The notes beneath the pieces were generated by a model. The model saw nothing but the letters and a program-made list of their open reading frames with translations, ran no database searches and was not told the origin of the DNA. Of a stretch of 64,000 bases of DNA, positions 11,822 through 23,385 are shown piece after piece. Source of the stretch: Ampelomyces quisqualis (Eukaryota; Ascomycota; Dothideomycetes; Pleosporales; Phaeosphaeriaceae); contig JAGTXZ010000011.1 of assembly GCA_018398575.1 (NCBI GenBank), positions 1,612,001-1,676,000 on the forward strand. The letters are read 5' to 3'. Positions within the stretch are counted from its first letter, which is position 1, and every line of letters begins with the position of its first letter. The translations under genes and the position numbers were made by a program.

Positions 11822-12645
11822 GTGAACAGCTGTTGCGAGCACGAGACAGGAGAAGTCGGTATGGTAAAGGGAGAGCAGCGGTGGGGTGACGCAGTCATTG
11901 AGAACAAAGCATGGGGTTATACGATGAGGTGCAAAAGTGAAGAAGGCTGGGCCGCCACCGCAAGGTGGTTATGGTTGGCGGTGTGAATGGGAGCTCTCGA
12001 CGGAACCGTGACGGCAAGGCGTGTAGGGCAACTTGCAACAGGGATAGCTTCGCGCACGCCAAGAACAGGAGAAGAAACGATCGCAGCCAGCCTTAGCTAG
12101 GGCCAGAGGCAAACGTCGCAGCTGATGGAACAGTCAGCGAGCTGCACACAGAGTGAAGGTGAAGGTCTGCCTGCGCGCTTTTTGTACTGGAAGATAGATG
12201 GCCTGGGTGGGTGCGAAAAATTGACGAACCTCGGGAGCCCGAGTACGTCACCTGCTCTAGTGTGCTGGTAACCGCCGAGCACCTGCCCGCACTGGGAAAA
12301 TTGCGTTGGAGAAGGTGAAGCGGATGCGAGAAAGCGAGCGGCTGCGTGGGTGACGGAGGCTTGTTGTAGACAGGCTGGCCACAGGCTACAATACGGTGTA
12401 AACAAACTCTCACACACATTCACGCGTCTCGTGCTTCGAAAGTGTGCGGGTGGTGGCTGCCCTGTCCAATAAGCGAGCAGCGGGGGACGCGCTGCTGACC
12501 CCACCCAACAGCAGACCGCCTCGTGTGGCGCTAGTGAAGGTGAAGGCCCTGGGTGGCTGGTGAGTGACTTGGTTTGCACATACGCGTTTCCCTGCGAAGA
12601 TTTGACTCCTAATTGACCAACCCTGGGCGTCTCGTTCGCAGCAGA
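11822..12645. promoter_or_regulatory. divergent intergenic region, OTU gene and D-amino-acid oxidase
   Basis: 824 bases between divergent starts, with no reading frame worth calling. Holds both promoters. TTTGACTCC at about 12601-12609 is close to, but not, a perfect TGACTCA element. Confidence 0.45.
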
Positions 12646-13911
12646 ATGGCGGTCAATAACGTTGTTGTCATTGGGTAAGCTCGCCGCCCTCCTTGCCTCT
12701 GCCAGATCTCGTCCGGCCCCTGTACTAGCTGCTGATTGAGCATGCAGAGCTGGAGTCCTTGGTCTGTCAACGGCACTAGCGCTCTCCAAGCACAAACATC
12801 TCAGTGTCACGCTTGTGAGCAAGCACATGCCGGGCGACTATGATATAGAATACGCATCACCGTGGGCTGGAGCCAACTACTGGCCTGTTGGCAAGCCTGG
12901 CTCCAACCTGCAGAAGTTCGAAAAGGCAACATGGCCAGAACTTGCGAGGATATGCCGTGAGGTTCCAGAAGCTGGTGTGCATTTCCAAGAGTCGAGAATC
13001 TTTGGGAGGACGAAGGATGCAGGCACTGCAACAGGCCAGTGGTTTGAAGAGTTGTGCAAAGAGGATGCCTGGTTTAAGGATGTTGCGCCAAACGTATGTT
13101 ATTTCCTTTCTTCGCTCCGGACGTATTTCATCGTAGTGACCGGGCTCGACTATGCTAGCTCAATTGGCACTTCACTCAGAGTCGAATCGCGCTAATTCAA
13201 CACCAGTTCCGCATTCTTCCCAGATCTGAACTCCCAGAAGACTGTGATACTGGCACGTCCTTCACATCTGTCTGTATCAATACTGCCGTCTATCTTCCCT
13301 GGATACTTGGCCAGTGCGCTAAAAACGGCGTGACATTCAAGAGGGGCGTTCTTGAACACATCTCTGACGCTGGAGGGTACCATACTTCCAGCCGGGCAGA
13401 CGTTGTCGTCAACTGCACAGGTCTACTAGCCTCCAAACTCGGCGGCGTCATGGACAGCTCAGTATATCCAGGACGTGGCCAGATCGTACTCGTAAGAAAT
13501 GAGCCAGGGTTCATGACCACAACTTCTGGAACAGACGACGCAGCTGACGAGGCCGTCTACGTGATGGGAAGAGGACTTGCCGGTGGCACAGTACTTGGAG
13601 GCTGTCTGCAGCATGGCTCCTGGGAGTCTCAGCCAGATCCAAACCTCGCCCAGCGAATCATGCAGCGTTCAATTGATCTTTGTCCTGCTCTAGCCCCAAA
13701 GACGGGGAAGGTTGGTGAGCTGAGTATTGTAAGACATGGTGTCGGACTACGACCAATGCGAACAGGTGGCCCTAGGGTCGAGAAGGAAAGAATCGACGGA
13801 ACCTGGGTCGTGCATAACTACGGGCATGCTGGGCATGGGTATCAAAGCGGGTGGGGAAGTGCTTGGGAAGCGGAAAGGCTCGTCTTGGAGGCGCTAGCGC
13901 ATAATAAATAG
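12646..13911 (+). CDS. D-amino-acid oxidase
   Basis: FAD enzyme that oxidises D-amino acids to 2-oxo acids, ammonia and H2O2, normally in peroxisomes. Exons 12646..12674, 12748..13093 and 13207..13911; introns 73 and 113 bases, GT-AG. The protein is 359 residues, the usual length. The dinucleotide-binding motif VVVIGAGVLGLSTALAL is assembled across the first splice. Other family blocks are YASPWAGANYW, VVVNCTGLLA, GRGQIVLVRNEPG, the substrate-carboxylate region GVGLRPMRTGGPRVE, and HNYGHAGHGYQSGWGSA near the end. The C-terminus is ...LAHNK, not the usual SKL-like peroxisomal signal. Confidence 0.93.
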
Positions 13912-14371
13912 TCCACGGGCGAAATTGTAGCATAAAGTCAAGTCACGTGAGCTATTCCCTGTGTACATCAACAGCAATGTTAATGAATTAGTAGCCTGAG
14001 AGAGTATATGGCACTCTATCCTATATTAACGAGATTGGGATTTCAGACATTGAACTATCAAACCCGGCACCGGAAGACTCTGATTGCACTTTCAAGTCTT
14101 GTCGAGACGAGGAGCCAATAGAGAAATGCTCCAGTCATAACCGAGGCGGTGAAAATTCTGCCGCAGTCTTTATTGCTTCCATGCGGGGGAGAAATGCACC
14201 TCGATGCTCGAGAACGAAACCCAGTACTAGCTAGCGCTAATCTCCCGACTGTGCTCCGTCATTGGCAACCGGGTTTTCAATTTTGACTCACTGGAACTTG
14301 GGACCGCCCTCAAATAAGTAGCGTCTCTCATCCACACTTTTGCCCTCCATTCGTCTTCACTCTACACCAAC
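13912..14371. other. intergenic, homocitrate synthase promoter
   Basis: 460 bases after D-amino-acid oxidase. The proximal part holds the TGACTCA element listed separately and a pyrimidine-rich stretch (CTCATCCACACTTTTGCCCT) just before the start. No gene. Confidence 0.5.
14284..14290. promoter_or_regulatory. TGACTCA, Gcn4/CpcA-type element
   Basis: A perfect seven-base palindromic general-amino-acid-control site, 82 bases before the homocitrate synthase Met codon. Lysine-pathway genes are classical Gcn4/CpcA targets, so position and target agree. Function is inferred. Confidence 0.65.
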
Positions 14372-16043
14372 ATGTGTCCTTCTTGTAACAACGGCGACAC
14401 CAATGGTGCCTCCAGCGAGAGGACGGACGGCTATACTGGCATTACATCCTCGCACAATCCTCATCCTTCCCACAAGTCGCCGTACGCCCCAGTAGGCGAT
14501 TTCCTTTCGAACGTCAGCCGCTTCAAGATTATCGGTACGTTGTCCTGCCGCCAGCGAGCGCGATTGGAGGTGCGCACAAAGCGCAATCAATTATTCGCAT
14601 TCCAGCTCGCAATACTGCGCGGATAAATGGCATTGCTAATCTGCCGCACAGAGAGCACGCTACGTGAAGGCGAGCAATTCGCCAATGCGTATTTCGACCT
14701 CGAAGCCAAGATCAAGATCGCTAAGGCGCTCGACGAGTTTGGTGTGGACTGTAAGGCTCGGCTCCGCGGCTCTTTGCCTCCAGCGCCTCCATACTGACCG
14801 GTATCGCAGACATTGAATTGACCAGCCCCGCCGCGTCCGAGCAGTCAAGAAAGGACTGTGAGGCCATCTGCAAGCTCGGAGTGAGTTTTAGCCGTGTGAG
14901 AAAATTTGGGACGATTTCTGACATGTGAGCTAGTTGAAAGCCAAGATCCTCACCCACGTCCGATGCCATCTCGAAGATGCCAAAATTGCTGTCGAGACGG
15001 GGGTCGACGGTCTCGACGTCGTTATCGGAACCTCGAGCTACCTCCGCGAACACAGCCACGGCAAGGACATGACATACATCAAGAACACTGCGCTGGAGGT
15101 CATTGAGTTTGTGAAGAGCAAGGGCAAGGAGATCCGTTTCAGCTCTGAGGACTCTTTCCGATCAGATCTTGTCGATCTTCTGTCCATTTACAGCGCTGTT
15201 GACAAGGTTGGTGTCAACCGTGTCGGTATTGCTGACACTGTTGGCTGCGCATCGCCTCGCCAGGTATACGACTTGGTCCGCACCTTGCGCGGTGTGGTCT
15301 CCTGTGACATTGAGACTCATTTCCACAACGACTCTGGCTGCGCTATTGCCAACGCATTCTGCGCACTCGAGGCCGGTGCTACCCACATTGACACATCCGT
15401 GCTCGGTATCGGAGAACGCAACGGTATCACGCCTCTTGGTGGTTTGATGGCTCGTATGATTGTTGCGGACCGCGACTACGTCCTCAGCAAGTACAACATC
15501 AAGAAGCTCAAGGAGGTTGAGGATCTCGTTGCCGACCTGGTTGAGGTGAACGTTCCCTTCAACAACTACATTACCGGTTTCTGCGCCTTCACCCACAAGG
15601 CCGGCATCCATGCCAAGGCTATTCTGAACAACCCGTCGACCTATGAGATCATTAATCCTCAGGACTTTGGCATGTCCCGCTATGTCCACTTCGCTAGCAG
15701 GCTCACCGGCTGGAACGCCATTAAGAGTCGTGCTGAGCAGCTGGGACTCCAGATGTCAGATTCGCAATACAAGGAGTGCACGGCTAAGATCAAGGCGATT
15801 GCGGACGTGCGCAAGATCGCTCTCGACGACACGGACTCGATCATTCGTACCTACTACCACAACTTGCACAGCGAACAAGAGAAGCCGCTTCTGCCAGGCA
15901 TGACTGCTGAAGAGGAGAAGGCATTCTTGGAGGCCGAGAAGGAGCTCCAGGGTGTCAAAGAGAAGAGGGATCTAGACGTGACGGCCGATGCGGAAGCCGA
16001 AGTACCTTCAGCTAAGAAGACAAGGACGGCTGTCGTCTCGTAG
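14372..16043 (+). CDS. LYS20/21-type: homocitrate synthase
   Basis: First committed step of the fungal alpha-aminoadipate lysine pathway: acetyl-CoA plus 2-oxoglutarate to homocitrate. Four exons: 14372..14534, 14652..14750, 14810..14880 and 14934..16043; all GT-AG. The protein is 480 residues. The catalytic ESTLREGEQF is made at the first splice. ETHFHNDSGCA carries the HxH metal ligands, and GIGERNGITPLGG and FTHKAGIHAKAI are family signatures. The C-terminal ~45 residues are charged and end with PSAKKTRTAVVS. Lysine feedback and CpcA control are expected from the family and the upstream TGACTCA. Confidence 0.96.
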
Positions 16044-16803
16044 GACTTTGAGCATGTTCATGTCGTCAGTGTGGAGTTTTTCGTTTGCTACTTGTCTCTT
16101 TGGGGGTTTCCTTCCATGTTCCAGCATTTATTCCGGTCACGGAAAAGTATTTGTTTTGATACCAGAGTTCGATGAAGCCCGATCGCTCATCGACTGTACG
16201 TGTGCCCATAGAATAAACACATACGATCATCATGGGGAAGCTGCAGCGATGACAGGCTCAAAAGTGAATCAAATAAGCACTAAGCAGGGTATTTCTCTTA
16301 GTGCGAAATCTAACAAAACTGACCCTCAAGTTACTCCGTACTCCGTACTCATGCAAAGCTGCCGTTTAACCGAATATGAGCTCTATCTTATCTTCGTTTC
16401 CAAAACGGAGCCTACTCCAGTCGAAAGGGTAGCTCGAAACGGTATACCGAACAGGCCCTAAGTCTCCGTGTAAACAGATTGCCAACGCGCGGTGCCGCAG
16501 ACTCTAAGATGCGAGTGAGAGCTAATTGTCTCGGCGCTCGGTATCTGAAGCGGCAGTTCGATGTACATATTTTCGGGACTCATCTTTGAACATGGCGAAT
16601 GGCAAAACCCCCAGATGTGTAACAGCTGACACGAGGTGTACTCCGTACCGGCGGCCGATTTCCGGGGTCAGCCAGGGCCCAACTAGGCCAGGGTTTAGGT
16701 CGCGTTTCCATTATTTTGGTCGGCAATAAAGCCCTGGCCCAAGAGCAACTGCTCCCCACCCACGCAACCCTCACACTACCTCCCCTCTTGCTGCATTGTA
16801 AAC
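16044..16803. other. intergenic, no gene seen
   Basis: 3' region of homocitrate synthase and promoter of IPP isomerase. Contains two copies of the recurring ACTCCGTAC motif (near 16332-16349 and 16638-16648). The reading frames present are not protein-like. Confidence 0.45.
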
Positions 16804-17756
16804 ATGAGCGCCACTACCACTGTCACCGAGACACCCACGCTCGTCACCGTCAACGAGCAGCCAGTCATTACCGCCGAGAACGTGTTGCGCCTGTTCCCCG
16901 AAGTCAACACCAGCCTGATTGGAGGCTCTCACAACTCTGCCACCGCCGACAACTCGCTCGATGGCTACGACGAGGAGCAGATTCGATTGATGGACGAGGT
17001 GTGCATTGTTTTGGATAACGACGACATCCCGATCGGAAGTGCGACCAAGAAGCTATGTGAGTACATGTGGTACAGAGGGCAATTGGAGTCCCATAGCCCA
17101 CAGCAAAGTCGAACTTCACTGATTCGATGCAGGCCATCTTATGGAGAACATTGACCGAGGACTCCTCCACCGCGCCTTTTCCGTCTTCCTCTTCGACTCC
17201 CAGAACCGCCTTCTTCTGCAGCAGCGTGCAACCGAGAAGATCACATTCCCTGACATGTGGACAAACACCTGCTGCTCCCACCCACTGGGCATACCCGGTG
17301 AGACCGGCGTTGGACTCGATGCTTCGGTACAGGGAGTGCGCCGGGCAGCGGTGCGCAAGCTGGACCATGAGCTAGGCATCCCATCTTCCCAAGTACCTAT
17401 TGACGACTTCAAATTCCTGACAAGGATACACTACAAGTCGCCAAGTGATGGAAAATGGGGCGAACACGAGAGTAAGTCCTCACCTCGCGGTGTAGAAGGT
17501 GGATGGTGCTGATGCATTTACAGTCGATTACATTCTGTTTATCAAGGCGGACGTCGACCTCAATGTTAACCCCAACGAAGCCCGCGACTCGCGATTTGTT
17601 TCTCAGGCAGACCTGAGAGAGATGTTCAAGGACCCATCGCTCAAGTTTACGCCGTGGTTCAAGCTCATCTGCGAGAGTATGCTCTTCGAGTGGTGGGACC
17701 ACCTCGACTCTGGTCTGGAGAAGTACCTTGGCGAGACAGAGATCAGAAGAATGTGA
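16804..17756 (+). CDS. IDI1: isopentenyl-diphosphate delta-isomerase
   Basis: Nudix-fold enzyme converting isopentenyl diphosphate to dimethylallyl diphosphate for sterols and other isoprenoids. Exons 16804..17056, 17133..17471 and 17524..17756; introns 76 and 52 bases, GT-AG. The protein is 274 residues. The catalytic Cys lies in WTNTCCSHPLG and the metal/catalytic Glu in GKWGEHE-IDY, which spans the second splice. Also LLHRAFSVFLFDSQNRLLLQ and FTPWFKLICESMLFEWWDHL. The short N-terminal extension shows no convincing targeting signal. Confidence 0.96.
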
Positions 17757-19334
17757 ACAAGAAGCCAGTAGAAATGGCCATGTGTACCAGTGCGTCAACA
17801 GGATCACATGTTTCCTCCAAGAAAAAATCATATTCTGCATTTGTCGGCGACCGTATCACGAAATCGACTCCGTCCGTCTAGGAAGTGAGGCGGCATATGC
17901 GCGTTGGAACTGCGGAGATGTTTTCGACCAGCGAATACCCACGTTCATTAGTGATGGCGTGCAGCAACCCATCACTGTGCAATAAAGCTGACTTGCTGCT
18001 TATCTTTCTTTCAATAATGACCGGCCTCGCAAGTCGAGCCAATAAACCATGAAGTCATGCATGCATTGTCTCCAGTAATGCCAGAAAATGACGTTCAATT
18101 GCACAACGGAAAGCTTCCGTACGAAGCACCAAGCCCGCAAGGATCGCTGGCACATGGTTGAGAGTAGTCCTGACGCTGATAGGACGAAGGAGGGCTACCC
18201 TTGCGCTTGCTCTTTTCGGCATCTACAACCGGAAAGCGTACCGACCCGTCTCCATTCACCCCACACTTCCTCACCAGCGCCACTACGACAACGTGCAGAC
18301 GTCCATGATTATTGCAGTGGACACACGCCGACTATGGCGACGATCAGTCAGAGTAAGCGCGACGTGGTGGCAATGACGACGAGTGGAACCGGCCGGAGCA
18401 TCATGCTGATTGTCGTTTGATAACAGCGACCTCTCAGCTAACGATGCTAAGAAAGATCCCGCCGCAACCTGACACTTCCACCCCTCCCGAAAGGCTTGGT
18501 ATCATGCAGATCGATACGGCCAGAGGCGCAGGTATATCAGCGTACCATGCCCAGGTTCCACCAACTGCCTATACAGCATCTCGGTGTCACTGCATACCTC
18601 CGTTGAAATCGCTGCACATAAATCAGTCGTAGTCTATTGCCTTACCTACCCCCACCAAGTGCGAACTGGCCTTTCCGCTGCAGCCGAGCCCCGCTCAGCT
18701 ATCCAGACCAGTACGCAGCTATCCAACTGCTAGCCAAGCCATCGTACAGCAGTGATACTAGTCTTGTGACGAACGTTCGACGAGTAAAAAGCAAATCGAA
18801 ACACCTGCTGCAGCCATACATCTACGGCCACCAGATCACACGCATTCATACACGGGAGGCTGCACATCCCAGCTCTCTGCCATCGTCCACCTGCTGCATA
18901 AAGGCGATTCGTCCAAACTCCTACATTGATGTCAGTCGATTTGCGTCAAGCTTTCACATCGTTACGCTATCCATCTCGAGTCGGAACGGTCTCGAGATCT
19001 CAGTTGTCCAAAGTTCATACAGGAGACATCACCCGGCCTGCTGAAACGTAAACGTCAGTCCAAGTTGAAAAGGTACATTTAGGCAGGGTATTTGCTGTTC
19101 CGGCTCCTGTTCATTCAATCGTCCACATTCACAACCAGACTAATCTGCAATAGCAGTGTTGTTTGAACTAAAGGTCTTGTCTTAGATATACCTGGTTCAG
19201 GTGATCCTTCCGGCGATCCGCCTAATCCTTACGCAAATCATCACGCTGGCGTATCTTACCACTGTCCGAATTATCAAACGAAGCGGCAGATCACACTTGA
19301 ATACCAGTAAAGGATTACGGAGCAAACCGCAATC
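17757..19334. other. 1.6 kb without a supportable gene
   Basis: Short frames such as 18088..18420 and 18637..19044 lack protein-like composition, and the latter starts on a non-ATG codon. No tRNA, repeat or transposon remnant recognised. An unseen non-coding RNA cannot be excluded. Confidence 0.4.
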
Positions 19335-20201
19335 ATGGCGTCGAAAACGTTCAGTCACGTCTCACCTGTTGCTTGTAGCTTTGGTGAACCAAAGTCAGCC
19401 ATGAAGACAACGGCCATCAAGATCAATGACGTTCCCGCCAGTTTCAGGATCCTCAAGCAGAAGCCTGCTGCTACTGTGCCTCCGCTTGCCGATGGCGTGC
19501 GGGTCGTGACGGCTGCAGAGTATGAGCAAGCGGCTGCTTGCCTTGCAGAAGCTTTTGGTGAGGATGAGGTGGCACGGTATTTCATTGACGTGCCTGATCG
19601 TGATCACTGGACTGAAGCTGAGAAGTGGGATCTACATGTTGAGATTATGGAGTATGTCACGTACGCTCACATCCTCAAGGGACTGGTAACGACGGTAGGC
19701 GACTTTGAAGCTGTGGCGTTGTGGTAAGTCCAAGGGTAACATTCACTTGTAGATGCTGACATGGATAGGATGCCGCCCGGCCAGAACATGGACGACTACC
19801 TGACCATGTTCCGTAGCGGCATGTGGCGTCTCAACTATCGCCTCTCTGCAGAAGGCAAACGCCGCTTTTTCGATGAGTTCCTCCCCCTTCTCCACGACAC
19901 TATGCACACGACGTTGGGTGACCGTGAGCACGAGGCTTGGTACCTCGTGTATATTGGCACGAAGCCCTCTGGACGTGGTAAAGGGCATGCTCGCAAGCTC
20001 ATCGAGCACGTCACGAAGCTGGCGGACGGTGAGGGCAGAGCATGCTACCTCGAGTCGAGCAACGTTGCTAATCCTCCCATCTACCGCCGATTTGGATTTG
20101 AGGCCTGCCGCACGATCCAGCTGCAGCGTGGAGGCAGGAACATCCCGCTGGACATTATGGTCCGGGAGCCTGTTGCACAGGGGAAGAAAGGTGGGAAGTA
20201 G
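19335..20201 (+). CDS. GNAT-family N-acetyltransferase
   Basis: Predicted acetyl-CoA-dependent N-acyltransferase of unknown substrate. Exons 19335..19723 and 19769..20201; the 45-base intron (GTAAGT...GATAG) joins ...EAVALW to MPPGQNMDDY. The protein is 273 residues. The acetyl-CoA pyrophosphate loop is PSGRGKGHARKLIEHV (R-x-x-G-x-G/A form), followed by ACYLESSNVANPPIYRRFGF, the usual GNAT C-terminal strand-helix. An alternative start is the Met at 19401 (MKTTAIKI). This form resembles fungal stand-alone GNATs. Confidence 0.88.
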
Positions 20202-21022
20202 CAAGATTGACTAGGAAAGACAGGAGGAATGAGCACTGCTTCAACACGGTAGCTCGCGACAGATGGTCGAGGTCGGGCGGCAGCGTCTGGAATCCTTCAA
20301 CAGGGTTTGGGGGTTTTGTTTGATATTGCTCGCTTTTTACAGTCTTTATCGTAGATGATGTACACAAGAAAAATTTTGGTGATCATGTCCAGCGGGTTTC
20401 AACAGCCATGGAGACGACCCGACACGCAACTGTGGGGTTTCTGGTTGCCCACGCGGCGAGGGAAAGGCGGGGTGGTGCAGTACGTACTCGGTATGTCTCG
20501 CTAATCACCTCTTGCGTCAGCGTGGAACGCAGACGCATGGCATGGGTTTCATGCCAGCAGATTTGGCGATGTCTCGATTTCCGCAGTTCGGTAATGGTTA
20601 CACACGAGCATCGGCCGTGGAGATGGAGGCAGTGCACGCTTCATGGGACAAATTACGCTTGGCTACCTGAAACGCAGTGCTTGCATGGCGACACCACTCA
20701 TTTCCTCCTATCCTCAACCCCAACCCAGCTGCGTGCACTCGCTGTCCTCTCCCCTTCTTTGCCTCGACCCATTAGCACTGCCTCCACGGCCACGCCGCTC
20801 GCTTGGTGCCCGTCCCCAGCTTCACCGCGTGCAGTCGATCGCCGGCTTCCCCCCCGCCGCCAGTCCACCCCGCAAACCAGCTTCGTCCGTACGCGTCCGT
20901 AGTCGAAGTGGCCCTGTGCAGCCTGCCAGCACACTGCGACAAGCTTCCCTGCACCGCCACGTATCACACCCGACGCACCGCCCCGCAACCTCGCCCGCCC
21001 CAGCAGCCACAACAACCACAGA
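20202..21022. other. intergenic, no gene seen
   Basis: Upstream of the F-box-like gene. Becomes GC- and Pro/Arg-codon-rich after 20,700, where overlapping open frames on both strands look like composition artefacts. Probably promoter and 5' UTR. Confidence 0.4.
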
Positions 21023-22450
21023 ATGGTGACGCAGCGACGATACTCGGTCACGGGCCAGACACCGCCAGACGATGCCGAGGCTATGAAGGCCGAGAACCGC
21101 TCACCAAAGCTGCAGGCGCTCGACACGAACGTGCCGTCGACCAGCTGCGGCTTCTGCGAGAGCGGGGCAGCCGAGGCGAGCATCTTCACCACGGCCAGCA
21201 ACGACAGCGGAGCGGAACACGCGCGAGGGCGGAAACCAACGCAGGCCGGCACCCTTGTCCGCACCTCGAGCAAGCGCTCGGCCACGCAGCTGCCGTCGCC
21301 CAGCTCGCCGTCGCACGAGCAGCTGCCCAAGCATGCGAGGTACCGTCTGGGCCACGGCGACGACGACGATGACGACACCGACTTCGACACCGACACCGAC
21401 TCGGATGGCACCGACTGCTTCCGCGACCGGAGCGACCGGGACGACGACGTGCTCGTCTGGCACGGCCAGCCGACGTCGATGCCCTCGTCGCCCGGCCACG
21501 GGCTGCCGCAGTTTGTGTGCGCTCTGCCCGACGGCGTGAGCCTCCAGAAGCTGCGGCTGTGTGCCGGCGAGAGCTCCGAGGACGACTGCATGGAGGTGCT
21601 CGCCCTTTCCCCACCGCACTCGCGCAACCACAGCCTCGACTGTGCCTACATGGACGAGAAGGCGCGGCTTTTGGAGGATTGGGACAACTTCCAAAAGAAC
21701 AACAAATTGCCCGCAGCACACATCGTCCCTCTCGAGAACGTCGGACTGCACCAGCCTGACGAGGCCCACGTCCCGCCCACATTCCTCACGCTCCCGCCCG
21801 AGATCCGGCACCAAATATACCGCAACTGCGACGAGCTTGTCTTCAGACACCCGCTGCTCTACTGCATAGCCACTGCCTTTGACAAGATCCAGCACCCTCT
21901 CGCATCCGTCTCACGCCAGGTCCGATCCGAAGCCCTCGCCATCTTCTACAGTTACAACACATGGACCGTCAAGGTGGAATTCAAGATGATGTACCAAGGC
22001 TTCCAGCACTGGATCATCCGCCTGGGCGACGGCGCTGGCTCGCTCCGCCTCGTCGACCTTTCTGTCCGCGGCACGCTCTTCAAGCCCCAGCGTACACATA
22101 CTCAGAGCGTCCTGGTCCACGGCCAGCTGATCCAAATCACACCCGGCGTCGTGACCAACGGTAGAGAAGAACTATACTCCCCGCCCGACGGCGACGCGAG
22201 CTTCAAAATCGATCTTTCAGAGAAGCATCCCGGCGGCAAAGTCCAACTCGTGCGCAACGACGGCACCAAGGACGCCGGCGAGAAGGGCCGCGAGTATCTA
22301 GCCAAGATGGTCGAGGTTCTGTGGGAGAAGAGACGGGATGGTTCTTTAAATGGACAGGACTGGGTCACTATGGTTGACCGGTTCATCAACTTCATTGGTG
22401 GCGGGGTTAGTCACGTCTTGGAGGTTGTTGGGGATACTGCTAATGTATAG
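21023..22450 (+). CDS. F-box-like/2EXR-type uncharacterised protein
   Basis: Intronless frame of 475 residues. The first ~240 residues are disordered, with an Asp-rich stretch (GDDDDDDTDFDTDTDSDGTD) near 110-130. The fungal F-box-like motif follows (FLTLPPEIRHQIYRNCDELV) with HPLASVSRQVRSEALAIFYS, which together define the DUF/2EXR proteins common in dothideomycetes. The C-terminal part (WIIRLGDGAGSLRLVDLSV, DRFINFIGGGVSHVLE) is also typical. Function unknown. Ubiquitin-ligase adaptor activity is only a guess from the motif. Confidence 0.85.
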   Translation: MVTQRRYSVTGQTPPDDAEAMKAENRSPKLQALDTNVPSTSCGFCESGAAEASIFTTASNDSGAEHARGRKPTQAGTLVRTSSKRSATQLPSPSSPSHEQLPKHARYRLGHGDDDDDDTDFDTDTDSDGTDCFRDRSDRDDDVLVWHGQPTSMPSSPGHGLPQFVCALPDGVSLQKLRLCAGESSEDDCMEVLALSPPHSRNHSLDCAYMDEKARLLEDWDNFQKNNKLPAAHIVPLENVGLHQPDEAHVPPTFLTLPPEIRHQIYRNCDELVFRHPLLYCIATAFDKIQHPLASVSRQVRSEALAIFYSYNTWTVKVEFKMMYQGFQHWIIRLGDGAGSLRLVDLSVRGTLFKPQRTHTQSVLVHGQLIQITPGVVTNGREELYSPPDGDASFKIDLSEKHPGGKVQLVRNDGTKDAGEKGREYLAKMVEVLWEKRRDGSLNGQDWVTMVDRFINFIGGGVSHVLEVVGDTANV

Positions 22451-23385
22451 ACAGGATGTCTTCCCACAACGACTATAGACAGAGCCGACGTCTTCCATGA
22501 TCTGGATCCCACACCACCATGTCATTTGTGGATCAAATTTCTTCCATCTGCGTTTAGCGACCGAGCATGATTGTGCATTTTCAGCGGGCTCAACATGGAG
22601 TTTAGGGCGCGATCAAAAAGGGTGGATTGAAACAATTCGATGTTGATGGCATCGACGCATTCATCACGGGGCTGCATGACCGGACAAGTTTCGAGCGTAA
22701 TGACCGTGATGCATACGACGGCGCAATGGATTTTTCAAGAACAGCAACGATTCGCGTAATATACCCCATTCGCTTTGACTACAAAGTATCGGCAGAATCT
22801 CATGTGCGTGCGTTCCTTTTCTTCGGTTATAGGAAATGAATCGTAATGTTTTCCACGTTATTCTTTTTTCACTTTGACCCACAAACGCCTTTCATCATCC
22901 GCACATGTCGCATATTTTCTGCTCGGTTTTAAGCACTGCACTCTTGGTATTAGATTATCTGACACAAAGAATTAACCTGCTACACAAGTTCCCCGCTCGT
23001 TCGACCAGCGTGAGAATATGGTTCACTGGCTACCAATCCCTGACCAAGGGCATAAATGGCCCAGGCTCAGGACCCTACGGGTACGGGAATCATGTTCCTT
23101 ACACCGCGTACGCGAAAGTAGAATCACAGGGCTCACATAAGGATAGTTCAGTGAACTGTTTTCGCGCAGCATTCGCCAAAAAGGTAGATGATAAGAAAAT
23201 AACGAGAGTCCATTACAGATTTGCAGGGGTCGAATAAACTGCACCCACTTGATTGCATGACTGTTGCATTTGCTAAGCAAGGAGAATACTCCATGTGTGT
23301 GCGTAGCTCAGGGACGCACATCTTACGAATATCGTGCGCCAGATGTAGAACTCACTAGATGCTGATAGAATTGCAGTCGTGCGCC
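22451..23385. other. intergenic, no gene seen
   Basis: AT-richer stretch after the F-box-like gene. Small frames at 22627..22839 and 22905..23237 are not convincing. No repeats recognised. Confidence 0.4.

Noticed and set aside
18637..19044. 135-codon plus-strand frame
   Set aside because: Begins on a non-ATG codon, has no protein-like motifs or codon bias, and lies in plain intergenic sequence.
20408..21029. Overlapping Pro/Arg/Ser-rich frames upstream of the F-box-like gene
   Set aside because: GC-rich composition keeps several frames open at once; no motif or splice support.
21101..21895. 264-codon minus-strand frame opposite the F-box-like gene
   Set aside because: Mirror of C/G-rich coding sequence; the plus frame carries the LPPEIRHQIY motif.
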